64,000 bases of DNA from Desulfobacteraceae bacterium (GCA_011390465.1 JAABSH010000013.1:1-64000), one strand, 5' to 3'. Shown: positions 53,876 to 62,655, counted from the stretch's first letter. Notes: generated from the letters alone by a model not told the origin. A program made the numbers and translations.

Positions 53876-55588
53876 CTAAATATACCCTTTTTTCCCTAAA
53901 AACAGTAAAATTTCCTGGGCGGCCTCCACCGGCGTCAGGTCCGTGGTATTAATCCGCAATTCCGGATTTTCCGGCGCTTCATAGGGGTCGTCCACTCCGG
54001 TAAATCCCTTGATCAACCCTGCCCGGGCCTTGGCATACATGCCTTTGCGATCCCGGCGCTCACATTCTTCAATGGGGGTTGCCACATGCACTTCAATGAA
54101 ACCGCCGGTCTGCTCGATCACCTCCCGGATTTCCCGGCGGGTGTGCTCATAGGGCGCAATGGGCGCGCAGATGGCAATGCCCCGGTTCTTGGTAATTTCA
54201 CTGGCCACAAACCCAATGCGGCGCACGTTAATGTCCCGGTGCTCTTTGCTGAAATTCAGCTCATTGGACAGATTCTGGCGCACAATATCGCCGTCCAGAA
54301 GGGTCACGGGCCGGTCTCCGATTTCCAGGAACATGGAATACAGCACCTTGGCCACCGTGGATTTTCCCGCGCCGGAAAGGCCGGTGAGAAACACGGTAAA
54401 TCCCTGCTGACGCGGCGGCGGATAGGCTTTTTGAAGTTCGGTTACAATTTCTTCAAACGTGGCCCACTCCGGAATGCGGCGCCCTTCCCGGACCCGTTTC
54501 CGGATGTCCGAACCCGTCATGAAAATGGTCTGGGTCCCTTCCGGCACTTCATCAAGGGAATGGTATTCATCTTCAAAAGGCAGATAAACAAATTTTTCAA
54601 ATGAAACGATTTCAACGCCCACCTCAGCACTGTATTCCGCTGCAAGCGTCCGGGCCCGGTCACTTTCATAAAAACTTCTGCCGTTTTCATCACACCCGGG
54701 ACTGGCATGGTCATGGCCCACAATAAAATGGGAGCATCCGTGATTTTTGGCAATAATGGCATCCAGCAGCGCGTCCCGGGGACCGGACAGGCGTGTGGCC
54801 AGGGGCAGCAGGGTCATGAGATGGGTATTGGGGGGATAATGGCTGGAAACGGCCTGGTAACAGCGCACCCGAGTATAATGATCAAAATCACCCGGCCGGG
54901 TCATGCCCACCGCGGGCATGAGCAGCAGATTGGCCCGGGCTTCCCGCATGGCCCGGGTGGTCATTTCAAACAAAAACCGGTGCAGGGGATTCCAGGTCTG
55001 AAATCCGACAATACGGTGCCAGCCGAGCTTGGCAAAAGTGGCCCGGACCTCGGCCGGGGTCAGGCGAAGCTGCTTGAAATCAAAATGCAGGGGCAGGCTG
55101 ATCACCTCAATGCTGCCGCCCACATAATAATCACCGGACTTGTTCATCAGATACCACACCCCGGGATGACCTGCATCCAGGGTCTCAAAAACCTGGCGGG
55201 CCTCTTTTTCGCGATCCACGGCCCACACATCTTCCACATTCATCACCCCCAGCAGAAACCCTTCAGGATCCCGAAGGGCCACGGACTGGCCAATGTCCAG
55301 ATTTTTGGCAATGTTTTCGGAAATATCCAGGCAAACCGGCACCGGCCAGAGGGTATTGTCCTGCAGCCGCATCCGGTCCAGCACGGATTCATAATCCGAG
55401 CGCACCATAAATCCCTTAAGCGGCGAAAAACCGCCGGTGGCCAGCAGCTCCAGATCGCACATCTGCCGGTCATTGAGGCAGATATCCGGAATATTCAGGG
55501 TAATCTCTTTTAACAGCCCGGCCCGGTCTTCATCCACCAGCAGGTTCACCAGCCGGCCGCCGTGGGCGTCGTTGATTGCGTCGGTCAT
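53876..55588 (-). CDS. cysNC-like (sat-cysC): ATP sulfurylase/APS kinase fusion with altered sulfurylase site
   Basis: 570 residues: ATP-sulfurylase domain 1-390, APS-kinase domain 395-570. The kinase looks intact: P-loop GLSGAGKST (403-411), DGDIVRQNLS, and RDRKGMYAKARAG. The sulfurylase nucleotide motif, normally QTRNPxHRAH, reads QTWNPLHRFL here: W199 replaces Arg and L206 replaces the second His; GRDH is GHDH (291-294). Canonical ATP sulfurylases need these residues, so this domain is probably impaired or changed, while PAPS could be made from APS supplied elsewhere. Between cysQ (15-bp gap) and tviB (0 bp). Confidence 0.85.
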   Translation of the reverse strand: MTDAINDAHGGRLVNLLVDEDRAGLLKEITLNIPDICLNDRQMCDLELLATGGFSPLKGFMVRSDYESVLDRMRLQDNTLWPVPVCLDISENIAKNLDIGQSVALRDPEGFLLGVMNVEDVWAVDREKEARQVFETLDAGHPGVWYLMNKSGDYYVGGSIEVISLPLHFDFKQLRLTPAEVRATFAKLGWHRIVGFQTWNPLHRFLFEMTTRAMREARANLLLMPAVGMTRPGDFDHYTRVRCYQAVSSHYPPNTHLMTLLPLATRLSGPRDALLDAIIAKNHGCSHFIVGHDHASPGCDENGRSFYESDRARTLAAEYSAEVGVEIVSFEKFVYLPFEDEYHSLDEVPEGTQTIFMTGSDIRKRVREGRRIPEWATFEEIVTELQKAYPPPRQQGFTVFLTGLSGAGKSTVAKVLYSMFLEIGDRPVTLLDGDIVRQNLSNELNFSKEHRDINVRRIGFVASEITKNRGIAICAPIAPYEHTRREIREVIEQTGGFIEVHVATPIEECERRDRKGMYAKARAGLIKGFTGVDDPYEAPENPELRINTTDLTPVEAAQEILLFLGKKGYI

Positions 55589-55603
55589 GTTCTTCCTTTT
55601 CTG

Positions 55604-56431
55604 TTAATGCCTGCCGTTAGACACAAAAAACCAGGGGTTCAGCAGATTTTTTTTGTTGTACCGCACGGGTTCGCCATTGTCGGCCCGGAACACGCAAGCG
55701 CCCGCGCATTCCGCAATAATATGGCCGGCGGCCGTGTCCCATTCCATGGTCGGTCCCAGCCGGGGATACACGTCCGCGCTGCCTTCGGCCACCCGGCACA
55801 GCTTCAGGGAGCTGCCGGCGGAAATAAATTTCAGATCGCCATGCGCTTGTCGCTTCTTTTCCACATAATCTTCAAGTTCCTTTGTGGCATGGGACCGGCT
55901 GCCCACAATGGTAAAGGGCCGATTTTCGCCGGGGCCGGCGCAGATGGTTTCGGACCGTGCGATAAGCGCGTCAAGGGACAGGTCGGAAAAATCCGCATCC
56001 GAATCCAGGACGACCCGGTATGCGCCGGCATCCCGGGCCGCAAAATAGAGCTGCCGCAGCACCGGCACATAAATCACGCCCATAATCGGTGCATCATTTT
56101 GGATCAGGGCAATATTCACGGTAAATTCATCATTTCTTTTAATAAATTCCTTGGTTCCGTCCAGGGGATCCACCATCCAGAAAAAATCCCAGTTTTTTCG
56201 CTGGTCATAGGCCAGGTGCCTGCCTTCTTCGCTCAAGACGGGGAAGTCAAAAGCCGCCAGCCGGGCCGCGATAATTTCATGGGATTGCGTATCCGCAATG
56301 GTCAAAGGGGATTTATCCGCTTTTTCCGCTACGGCAAAATCCTCAAAATCCTGATGATAGACTTCCAGAATGGCTGTCCCCGCTTCCAGTGCAGCGGCAA
56401 CCGCCGGCATGATCAATTTATTGAGGTTCAT
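55604..56431 (-). CDS. cysQ: 3'(2'),5'-bisphosphate nucleotidase
   Basis: 275 residues, inositol-monophosphatase fold. Metal-site motifs SEEGR (68-71), VDPLDGTKEFI (87-97) and EWDTAAGH near the C-terminus. It hydrolyses PAP, the by-product of PAPS-dependent sulfotransfer. First gene of the cysQ/sat-cysC/tviB operon, which supports PAPS use rather than only sulfate reduction. Confidence 0.93.
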   Translation of the reverse strand: MNLNKLIMPAVAAALEAGTAILEVYHQDFEDFAVAEKADKSPLTIADTQSHEIIAARLAAFDFPVLSEEGRHLAYDQRKNWDFFWMVDPLDGTKEFIKRNDEFTVNIALIQNDAPIMGVIYVPVLRQLYFAARDAGAYRVVLDSDADFSDLSLDALIARSETICAGPGENRPFTIVGSRSHATKELEDYVEKKRQAHGDLKFISAGSSLKLCRVAEGSADVYPRLGPTMEWDTAAGHIIAECAGACVFRADNGEPVRYNKKNLLNPWFFVSNGRH

Positions 56432-56634
56432 AATAGTTGAATCTAACTTTTAAGGGAAATAAGATACGGATTGTATGGACAATTATAAATGCGCTGACGA
56501 TAAAACGCTTTCAACGTAAACAATCACCCGGTCCAAGTCAATACCAAATGGCGGATAACCCATGCAATACGCCGGTCTGAACCACATTCCCGTTGAACCA
56601 CATTCCCATTGACGTGGCCATTAAAAGGCTTATT

Positions 56635-57348
56635 ATGACAGTGTTAACGAAAACTGCCGTTTTTAAAAACCTTTGGATTGGATACCCCATGAAAGACCGT
56701 TCGATTGAAAAATTTAATACTGTTTATGGCACAAAAGCCTGCTACTACGGATATGACCTGAGAAAAGAGTTTACCGACTATTTTGCGGATAAAGCCCTTG
56801 AAAATAAAACCGCTCTGGATCTGGGATGCGGAGAAGGCCGGTATTCGCTTTTTCTGGCGCAGAGAGGATGCCGGGTTCACGCGGTGGACCGCTCCGCCGC
56901 AGGCATTGCAAAACTGAAAAAAATGGCAGCAGCTCCCCCTCTTCCCATTGACGCGGCAGTAATGGATATCGCGGATTTTGAATTTAAACCTGGCGGGTAT
57001 GATATTATCGTGGCGGCCACTGTGCTGGATCACCTGGACCAGGACCTGCGGCAGAGGACCATCAGCAACATCATCAGCGCGCTAAAACCCTCGGGCATTC
57101 TTTACACCAATGTGTTTACGGTTTCAGATCCCGGATTTGGGGTAAAAATGGCGGCTGCCGCTCAAAAAAATCGGGAAAACGTGAGCGACACTGCGGAATG
57201 CATGGAATATTATTTTGCGGAAAACGAGCTGAAACAGGTATTCAGTGACCTTGCGGTGCTGTATTATTATGAAGGCACTGAGCCGGACACGTCCCACGGC
57301 CGGCCCCATGACCACGGCTGGGCCTGCCTCCTGGCCCAAAAAGCATGA
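56635..57348 (+). CDS. Class I SAM-dependent methyltransferase (TehB-like)
   Basis: 237 residues. The SAM-binding motif ALDLGCGEGRYSLFLAQRG (about 61-79) and VHAVDRSAAGIAKL follow; YDIIVAATVLDHLD is motif post-I/IV. The substrate is unknown; similarity is to TehB-type methyltransferases. ATG 56635 is chosen because AAAAGG lies 6 bases before it; a TTG at 56593 would extend into a short direct repeat (AACCACATTCCC twice). Confidence 0.8.
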   Translation: MTVLTKTAVFKNLWIGYPMKDRSIEKFNTVYGTKACYYGYDLRKEFTDYFADKALENKTALDLGCGEGRYSLFLAQRGCRVHAVDRSAAGIAKLKKMAAAPPLPIDAAVMDIADFEFKPGGYDIIVAATVLDHLDQDLRQRTISNIISALKPSGILYTNVFTVSDPGFGVKMAAAAQKNRENVSDTAECMEYYFAENELKQVFSDLAVLYYYEGTEPDTSHGRPHDHGWACLLAQKA

Positions 57349-57521
57349 ACCCGTAAGTCATAAGCCAGGAAGCACAACCCCTCAACCGGTCTTTTTTTTG
57401 TCTCCCGCAGAGACGCGGAGGCGCGGAGAATGTTTTTTTTACCACAGAGAGCACAGGGCGCACAGAGAAAAATATTTTTCCCTGTGCGCTCTGTGGTTCA
57501 AAATATAAGATTCAAAAGTAG
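57349..57521. repeat. Repeat-filled gap, CTCTGTG copy 4 plus half element
   Basis: A complete inverted repeat at 57441-57497 (left ACCACAGAGAGCACAGGGCG, right CTGTGCGCTCTGTGGT) follows a half-element CCCGCAGAGACGCGGAGGCG at 57404-57428, related to 47571-47630. Lies between two convergent genes. Confidence 0.75.
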
Positions 57522-59237
57522 CTACTCATCCGTCTCGAAATCCAGCCCATACTGCTTGAGCGACGCCATGCCCGCGCCCACGCTGAGCGTATCGGTAATG
57601 CCCTGGGCCGCCAGGTTAATCTGGGCTTCATAGGAGCGGACCCCGGTGTTGCAGATCAGAATCAGCTTCTTGTCTTTGGGCACTTCATCCATGCGGCCGG
57701 CCAGCTCATTGTGGGGAATGCTTTTCCAAATCTCAGGATATTTTTCCTCAAATATTTTGGCATCCGCATAGGCCCGGCAGTCCAGATACATGCACGCGTT
57801 CTTATCCCGATCCTTCCAGCAGGCTTCAAATTCATCCTGGGTCATGGGTTTATACCGGCCGTCCAGAAAATTATCCGCCGCATTGCCCAGGGCGTTGATA
57901 ACATCCATGGCCGAGGCAAAAGGCGGTGAATAGGCCAGTTCCAGATTGCTGACGGCATCCACGGTGGGTTGATACTGAAGGATGGCGGCAACAGCATTCA
58001 CCCGGGTGAACATGCCGCTGTTTTCCCCGCCATAGCCCTGGATACCCAGCACCCGGCGGGTTTTAAGATCCACCACCAGCTCCAGATAAATAATTTCCTT
58101 TTCCGGATAAAAATGGGCCCGGTCAAACTGGGCCACCTGAATGCCCACCGCATCAAAGCCGGCTCTTTGGGCCGTGGTGACGGACAATCCGGCGCCGGCC
58201 AGGGCCGTATCAAAGGTTTTGACCACAAAACTGCCTACCGCGCCTTTAAATTCCGCGTTCCCGCCGGCCATGTTGGTGCCGATTACCCGGCCCTGGCGGT
58301 TGGCCATGGAGCCCAGGGGAAAAAACCCAGGTTTTCCGGACACCAGATTCTTGATCACAACACAATCCCCGCCCGCGTAAATATCCGGATCAGAGGTCTG
58401 CATTTTTTCATTCACCTTGATAAATCCGCCCTGGGCCATTTCAAGACCGGCGTCACTGGCCAGCTCCGTATTCGGGGCGATGCCCACGGCCATGATCACC
58501 AGATCCGCATCCAGGGTACGTTTGTTGGTTTTAACCCGCTCTGCGCCATCTTTGCCTTCAATGGCCTCCACGGATTCTTCCAGATAAAACCGCACGCCTT
58601 CTTCTTCCATGCGGCGCTGGGCCAGAAGAGACAGATTTTTGCTGACAAAACCGGGCATGATCTGGTCGCAGAATTCCACCACGGTGGTTTCAATCTGCCA
58701 CATGTCGGCCAGAGCTTCGGCCATTTCCAGGCCGATAAAGCCGGCTCCGATAACCACTGCTTTTTCCACCGATCCTGCGGTCACCAGCTCCTTGATTTTG
58801 ATGGCGTCATGCATGTTGCCCACCCGGTATACATTTTTCAGCGACGTACCGGGGATATTGAGATCCCGGGGTTTGGTGCCCACGCCGATCACCAGTTTAT
58901 CATAGGGGATGTCCCGTTGTGTACCGGTTTTATCCTGCACTTGGACGGTTTTGTTTTTCCGGTCAATTTTCAGCGCGCGGGTGCCGGTAAGCGCGGTAAC
59001 GCCCTTGTCGTCCTTGAAAAATTTTTCATCCCGGACCATATGAAAACTGGTGGACCGGAGTTCGGCCTCGTCGCTCACATCGCCGGAAACATAATACGGA
59101 ATACCGCAGCCGCCGTATGAAATAATATCATCCTGGTCAATCAAGGTAACATTACCGTCCTGCCGCAAGCGTTTATACCGGCATCCGGATTTCGGGCCCA
59201 CGGCAACCGCACCAATAATTACTATATTATCAGCCAT
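57522..59237 (-). CDS. CoA-disulfide/persulfide reductase-like flavoprotein with rhodanese domain
   Basis: 571 residues. N-terminal FAD/NAD domains with the redox cysteine C44 in SYGGCGIPYYV and VVIGAGFIGLEMAEAL for NAD(P)H. The C-terminal rhodanese domain has C529 in ILICNTGVRS. This layout equals NADH-dependent persulfide or CoA-disulfide reductases. Odd point: the first dinucleotide motif reads IIGAVAVGPKSG, where the family usually has GGVAAGPKA; A10 and V13 replace Gly and Ala. Function would be reduction of polysulfide or low-molecular disulfides in the cytoplasm. Confidence 0.87.
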   Translation of the reverse strand: MADNIVIIGAVAVGPKSGCRYKRLRQDGNVTLIDQDDIISYGGCGIPYYVSGDVSDEAELRSTSFHMVRDEKFFKDDKGVTALTGTRALKIDRKNKTVQVQDKTGTQRDIPYDKLVIGVGTKPRDLNIPGTSLKNVYRVGNMHDAIKIKELVTAGSVEKAVVIGAGFIGLEMAEALADMWQIETTVVEFCDQIMPGFVSKNLSLLAQRRMEEEGVRFYLEESVEAIEGKDGAERVKTNKRTLDADLVIMAVGIAPNTELASDAGLEMAQGGFIKVNEKMQTSDPDIYAGGDCVVIKNLVSGKPGFFPLGSMANRQGRVIGTNMAGGNAEFKGAVGSFVVKTFDTALAGAGLSVTTAQRAGFDAVGIQVAQFDRAHFYPEKEIIYLELVVDLKTRRVLGIQGYGGENSGMFTRVNAVAAILQYQPTVDAVSNLELAYSPPFASAMDVINALGNAADNFLDGRYKPMTQDEFEACWKDRDKNACMYLDCRAYADAKIFEEKYPEIWKSIPHNELAGRMDEVPKDKKLILICNTGVRSYEAQINLAAQGITDTLSVGAGMASLKQYGLDFETDE

Positions 59238-59449
59238 TTTCTCACTCCTCGGGTTAAATTAATATCATCACAACTTAAAAAAAGGAAATTTAGACCGATT
59301 GTTTTGCGGGTGCAAGGAATTTTAATTTTTTTTATCCGAAAAAGGGGTGAAAAGCTGACACATTGAGCATATGATCAGCTTTCCCAGGATAGGACAATTC
59401 AAGGCAAGACATGATATAAAAGGCGGCAGTTTAACGGCGGCGGCGAATG

Positions 59450-59471
59450 CCCCCCCCCCGGCAGCGCCGGG
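59450..59471. repeat. Poly-C (10) tract and CCCGGC hairpin
   Basis: Ten C in a row (59450-59459) running into CCCGGC-AGC-GCCGGG. Located between the flavoprotein and cutA, 15 bp after the cutA stop; could be part of a transcript end but lacks a T-run. Confidence 0.5.
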
Positions 59472-59485
59472 AAGACAAAAAAAGG

Positions 59486-59806
59486 CTATTTTGTTACTTC
59501 GCCGGCAATCCAGGCAAGAAAATCCGGATTGCCGCCGGTGACCGGAAGAGAGACGATGCACGGGCATTCCGCACTGTGATTGGCTTTTACGATCTCCACG
59601 AGCTCCGGTATTTTTGGAGACAGGGTTTTGGCAATCATCACCACTTCCGCATCATACTGGAGTTCCCCGTCCCAGAAATAGATGGAATTCATCTGGTCGA
59701 TGATGTTCACACAGGCGGCCAGCCGGTGGCTGACCAGTTCATTTCCCACGGCCACGGCCTCTGCTTTGCTGGCAAAGGTTATATATACGAGGGTGATGTT
59801 TTCCAT
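59486..59806 (-). CDS. cutA: CutA divalent-ion tolerance protein
   Basis: 106 residues, typical CutA1 length. LVYITFASKAEAVAVGNELV, LAACVNII and SIYFWDGELQYDAEVVMIAKT are the family blocks. A small trimeric ferredoxin-like protein of uncertain role, linked to metal tolerance. Start at 59806 with AAAGGA before it; a 41-residue extension lacks support and overlaps the next gene. Confidence 0.94.
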   Translation of the reverse strand: MENITLVYITFASKAEAVAVGNELVSHRLAACVNIIDQMNSIYFWDGELQYDAEVVMIAKTLSPKIPELVEIVKANHSAECPCIVSLPVTGGNPDFLAWIAGEVTK

Positions 59807-59819
59807 TGGTAAATTCCTT

Positions 59820-60317
59820 TTAAAATTCGGTATCTTCCGGTTTTTTAGGCCCCTCGCACAACACTCCCAGCCGGTGTTTTCGGCGAATCTGAGCCGCCCG
59901 GTTGCGCTCTTTTTCTTTTTCTGTTTCAAAAATCAGATCGGGCACGGCGCAGGGTTTGTGGTTTTCATCCAGGCCCACAAAGGTAAGATAGGCTGAGGCG
60001 ATATGACGGGTATCACCGGTAAGCAGGTTCTCCGATTCCACCCGGGCCCCGATTTCCATGGAGGTTTTTCCCACCAGGTTCAGGCTGGCCTTGATGATCA
60101 AAAGATCACCAATATACGCCGGATAGTGAAAATCAATCTGGTCCACGGATGCGGTAACGGAATTGCGCCGGGAATGGCGAAACGCCACCACACCGGCGGC
60201 ATTGTCGATGAGCTTCATAATGGTGCCGCCGTGCACGTTGCCGGCCGGGTTGGCATCTGCCGGCTGCATCACCTGGGACACAATCACACGGCTTTCTTTC
60301 ACGGTTTTCGCTTCCAT
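59820..60317 (-). CDS. Acyl-CoA thioesterase (YciA-like hotdog)
   Basis: 165 residues. NPAGNVHGGTIMKLIDNAAGVVAFRH is the hotdog active-site block (Asn/Asp type); DFHYPAYIGDLLIIKASL follows. The basic/charged tail (KEKERNRAAQIRRKHR) is typical of this group. It hydrolyses short- to medium-chain acyl-CoA. Start 60317 with AGAGGAAA. 13 bp before cutA on the same strand. Confidence 0.9.
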   Translation of the reverse strand: MEAKTVKESRVIVSQVMQPADANPAGNVHGGTIMKLIDNAAGVVAFRHSRRNSVTASVDQIDFHYPAYIGDLLIIKASLNLVGKTSMEIGARVESENLLTGDTRHIASAYLTFVGLDENHKPCAVPDLIFETEKEKERNRAAQIRRKHRLGVLCEGPKKPEDTEF

Positions 60318-60356
60318 TTTTCCTCTTTCTCCTTGTGGGGCGAATATCAATCATAT

Positions 60357-60386
60357 TGCAGGGGCGTATGGCCATACGCCCCTGCA
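60357..60386. repeat. Perfect 30-bp palindrome
   Basis: Arms of 15 bp with no loop: TGCAGGGGCGTATGG and its exact complement. Located between the hydrolase and thioesterase genes, which are on the same strand. It resembles a frequent intergenic palindrome type in related genomes. Confidence 0.9.
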
Positions 60387-60399
60387 TCAATTTCTTTGA

Positions 60400-61254
60400 T
60401 TATCTCCCAAAAAAATCCCGCATGATGTCCGCGACTTGCCCGGGTTTTTCCATGGGAATCAGATGCCCTGCATCTTTGACCTGAAGATACCTGCCGTTTG
60501 GAAAAGACCGGGCCGCCTTTTCCTGATCAATAAATCCCCTGTTCTCCGTATTTTCCCCTTCCAGCACCAGCACCGGGCAGCTCACCTTTTCCAGCACCGG
60601 CCAGGGATCATAGGCCATGCTCCCCATGAACAGGGCGGCTTCCCTTCTGGGATGGCAGGCCAGTTCCAGCCCGCCGTTGTCAGAGGGCATCATGCCGTAT
60701 TCCACATAAAGATCCAGCATTTCTTCATCCCAGGCCGCGAACAGGGCCTTGGATTTGAGATACGCCTTGGCCTCTGCCGCGTCATTCCAGAAATTCCGGC
60801 GCTTGATGGATTTTCCGGCCAGGGGGTGATCTTCCACCTGCATCTTTATCTGATAAATTTCCTGGGGCAAAAATATCGGTTCAATCAGCAGGAGTTTTTG
60901 AACATCCACGCCGAATTTTCCCGCGGCAATGGCCATAATGGCCCCGCCCATGGAATGCCCGGCCATGTAAGGCTGGCGGATATCAAGGCGTTCGCAGAAT
61001 TTTGCCAGATCTTCGGCAAGCATCAGCCAGCTGAAACCGCCGGCCTCCGGATCAGCCGCGCGGTGATCGCAGTAATACGGGGCAATAATGCGAAAATTAT
61101 CCTTTAACGCCCGGGCAATGGGATGCCACAGCCAGGGCAGAAAGCCGGTGGCATGCAGCAGCACCAGGGTCGGTCCGGGACCGTCATACAGCAGATAGGG
61201 AATGGTGGTGTCTTCCACCTGCACGGCTTTTAAAGCCAGTTCATTTTCTTTCAT
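60400..61254 (-). CDS. Alpha/beta hydrolase
   Basis: 284 residues. Nucleophile elbow GHSMGG (about 97-102), oxyanion region LLHATGFLPWLWHP, and C-terminal His in KDAGHLIPMEKP; the acid is probably in LEGENTENRG. The substrate is unknown; no signal peptide. First gene of a minus-strand run with thioesterase and cutA. Confidence 0.85.
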   Translation of the reverse strand: MKENELALKAVQVEDTTIPYLLYDGPGPTLVLLHATGFLPWLWHPIARALKDNFRIIAPYYCDHRAADPEAGGFSWLMLAEDLAKFCERLDIRQPYMAGHSMGGAIMAIAAGKFGVDVQKLLLIEPIFLPQEIYQIKMQVEDHPLAGKSIKRRNFWNDAAEAKAYLKSKALFAAWDEEMLDLYVEYGMMPSDNGGLELACHPRREAALFMGSMAYDPWPVLEKVSCPVLVLEGENTENRGFIDQEKAARSFPNGRYLQVKDAGHLIPMEKPGQVADIMRDFFGR

Positions 61255-61271
61255 TATTTTCTCTCTCCCGT

Positions 61272-61604
61272 CTAAGGAAAAAGTTTTTCCGGCGGTCTGC
61301 GCTCGGGCACATACTGCTGTTCAATGTTTCCGTCATTCCAGTCCTTGGAAACATAGAGATTGCAATAGCAGCTCCCGTATTCTTTCACATCCGCCTCCCG
61401 ATATACGCACGGGCACACGATATCCTTGTCCCGCTCCCGTTCACCGGACGCCAGACGGCAGGGGCAGGCCATATATCCGTATCTTTCCTTGTTCTTGAGC
61501 AGGGCTTCCAAGAGTTCCAGCACCATGGTCTTGTCATTGCTGAAATAATAGCCTTTGGGCTCCTGTACTTTTTTCAACTGCTCATATAATTGCTCGGCAT
61601 TCAT
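61272..61604 (-). CDS. Ferredoxin-thioredoxin reductase catalytic-subunit-like protein
   Basis: 110 residues. Three CxC pairs with FTR-beta spacing: C47-P-C49, C64-P-C66, C79-Y-C81 in YMACPCRLASGE, DIVCPCVYRE and GSCYCNLYV. In the family these bind a 4Fe-4S cluster next to a redox disulfide. The start overlaps the glutaredoxin stop (ATGA), so the two are co-translated. It probably passes ferredoxin electrons to the glutaredoxin-like partner. Confidence 0.9.
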   Translation of the reverse strand: MNAEQLYEQLKKVQEPKGYYFSNDKTMVLELLEALLKNKERYGYMACPCRLASGERERDKDIVCPCVYREADVKEYGSCYCNLYVSKDWNDGNIEQQYVPERRPPEKLFP

Positions 61605-61858
61605 GATAGTCCCAGCGCCTCCTTGATTTCTTTTTCCTTGTATCCCACTATCACTTTATCGCCAATTTTAATGGTGGGAAATGAACATTTGGGATTGAGC
61701 TGCTTTACATCTTCCAGAATCGCCGCACGCTCCTCCCCTTCCAGAACGTCCACATCCACAAAATCATAGGCCACTTCGCACTCATTCAACAGCCGTTTGG
61801 TGGCCTTGCAGTGGCCGCAGGTACTTAGAGAATAAATCTTTACGCCCGCTTCGGTCAT
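61601..61858 (-). CDS. Glutaredoxin-like protein (CGHC)
   Basis: 85 residues. Redox site C14-GH-C17, cis-Pro in KCSFPTIKIGD, and GYKEKEIKEALGL at the end. Unusual CGHC in place of CPYC, closer to protein disulfide isomerases. Coupled to the FTR-like gene. An acceptable AAAGGAG before the start. Confidence 0.9.
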   Translation of the reverse strand: MTEAGVKIYSLSTCGHCKATKRLLNECEVAYDFVDVDVLEGEERAAILEDVKQLNPKCSFPTIKIGDKVIVGYKEKEIKEALGLS

Positions 61859-61882
61859 ATCAATACTCCTTTGTTATAAAAT

Positions 61883-62515
61883 TTAATCAAACCGTACCGT
61901 AATCTCATCAACGGATTTACGCCATTTGGCAGGCCCAAGGGTCTTGTCGCTGCGAAAATATCCCACGGACATCAGCAGGGGAATCCAGTAATTTTCCGGA
62001 ATTTTAAACTCCGCCCGCACCTTGTCAATATCAAACCCGTCCATGGGATGGGTGTCCAGGCCCAGGCTTTTGGCGGCCAGCATCAGCCCCATGGCAAAAA
62101 ACGCGGCATTCTTGCACGCAAAGGCCACGGTCCTGGCTTCGCTGGCGCCGTAAAGATTCTGACACGCCCCTTCAAACCATTCCCGCTGGTCTTCGGACAT
62201 GGCGCCGCTTTTTACCATTTCTGTAAAATTTTTTTCCAGAAACGGATTGCCCGGCTTCCACCCGGCCATATCCGCCAGCACAATAAAGGTGACCGGGGCT
62301 TCGCTGATCTTGGGCTGATTCCAGGCATGCTGCTGCAGCCGCAGTTTGTCCGCCTTGTCTTTGAGAACAATAAGACTCCAGGGTTGAATATTAAACCCTG
62401 ACGGGGCCTGGGCCGCCATTTCGATCATTTCCGTCAGCAGCGCGTCCGGCACCGGCTTGTCCGGATCAAAAAAATTCACTGCCCGCCGGCCGTAAATCAC
62501 GTCTTTAAAAGTCAT
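61883..62515 (-). CDS. Nitroreductase-family flavoprotein
   Basis: 210 residues. RRAVNFFDPDKPVPDALL and AAQAPSGFNIQPWSLIVLKD are the FMN-binding blocks; GLDTHPMDGFD near residue 155 is typical. An NAD(P)H-dependent, FMN-containing oxidoreductase; substrate unknown. ATG 62515 follows AGGAGGACCC; a 10-residue extension is possible. It precedes the Grx/FTR pair on the same strand by 24 bp and may share their transcript. Confidence 0.9.
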   Translation of the reverse strand: MTFKDVIYGRRAVNFFDPDKPVPDALLTEMIEMAAQAPSGFNIQPWSLIVLKDKADKLRLQQHAWNQPKISEAPVTFIVLADMAGWKPGNPFLEKNFTEMVKSGAMSEDQREWFEGACQNLYGASEARTVAFACKNAAFFAMGLMLAAKSLGLDTHPMDGFDIDKVRAEFKIPENYWIPLLMSVGYFRSDKTLGPAKWRKSVDEITVRFD

Positions 62516-62655
62516 GGGTCCTCCTGGATTTAATGATTTCTCCAACGTAAAAGATTTATACCGTAATTTTCACTCCCGTGAAACCCAAAAATTTAAACAG
62601 GGCTCTAAAATATATAGTCTATAAAACCCGCATTCAAACAGCAAAACAAAACCGT

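Noticed and set aside
53876-55588. Frameshift in the ATP-sulfurylase domain
   Set aside because: The frame is open throughout and conserved blocks before and after the altered motif are in register, so it is substitution and not a shift.
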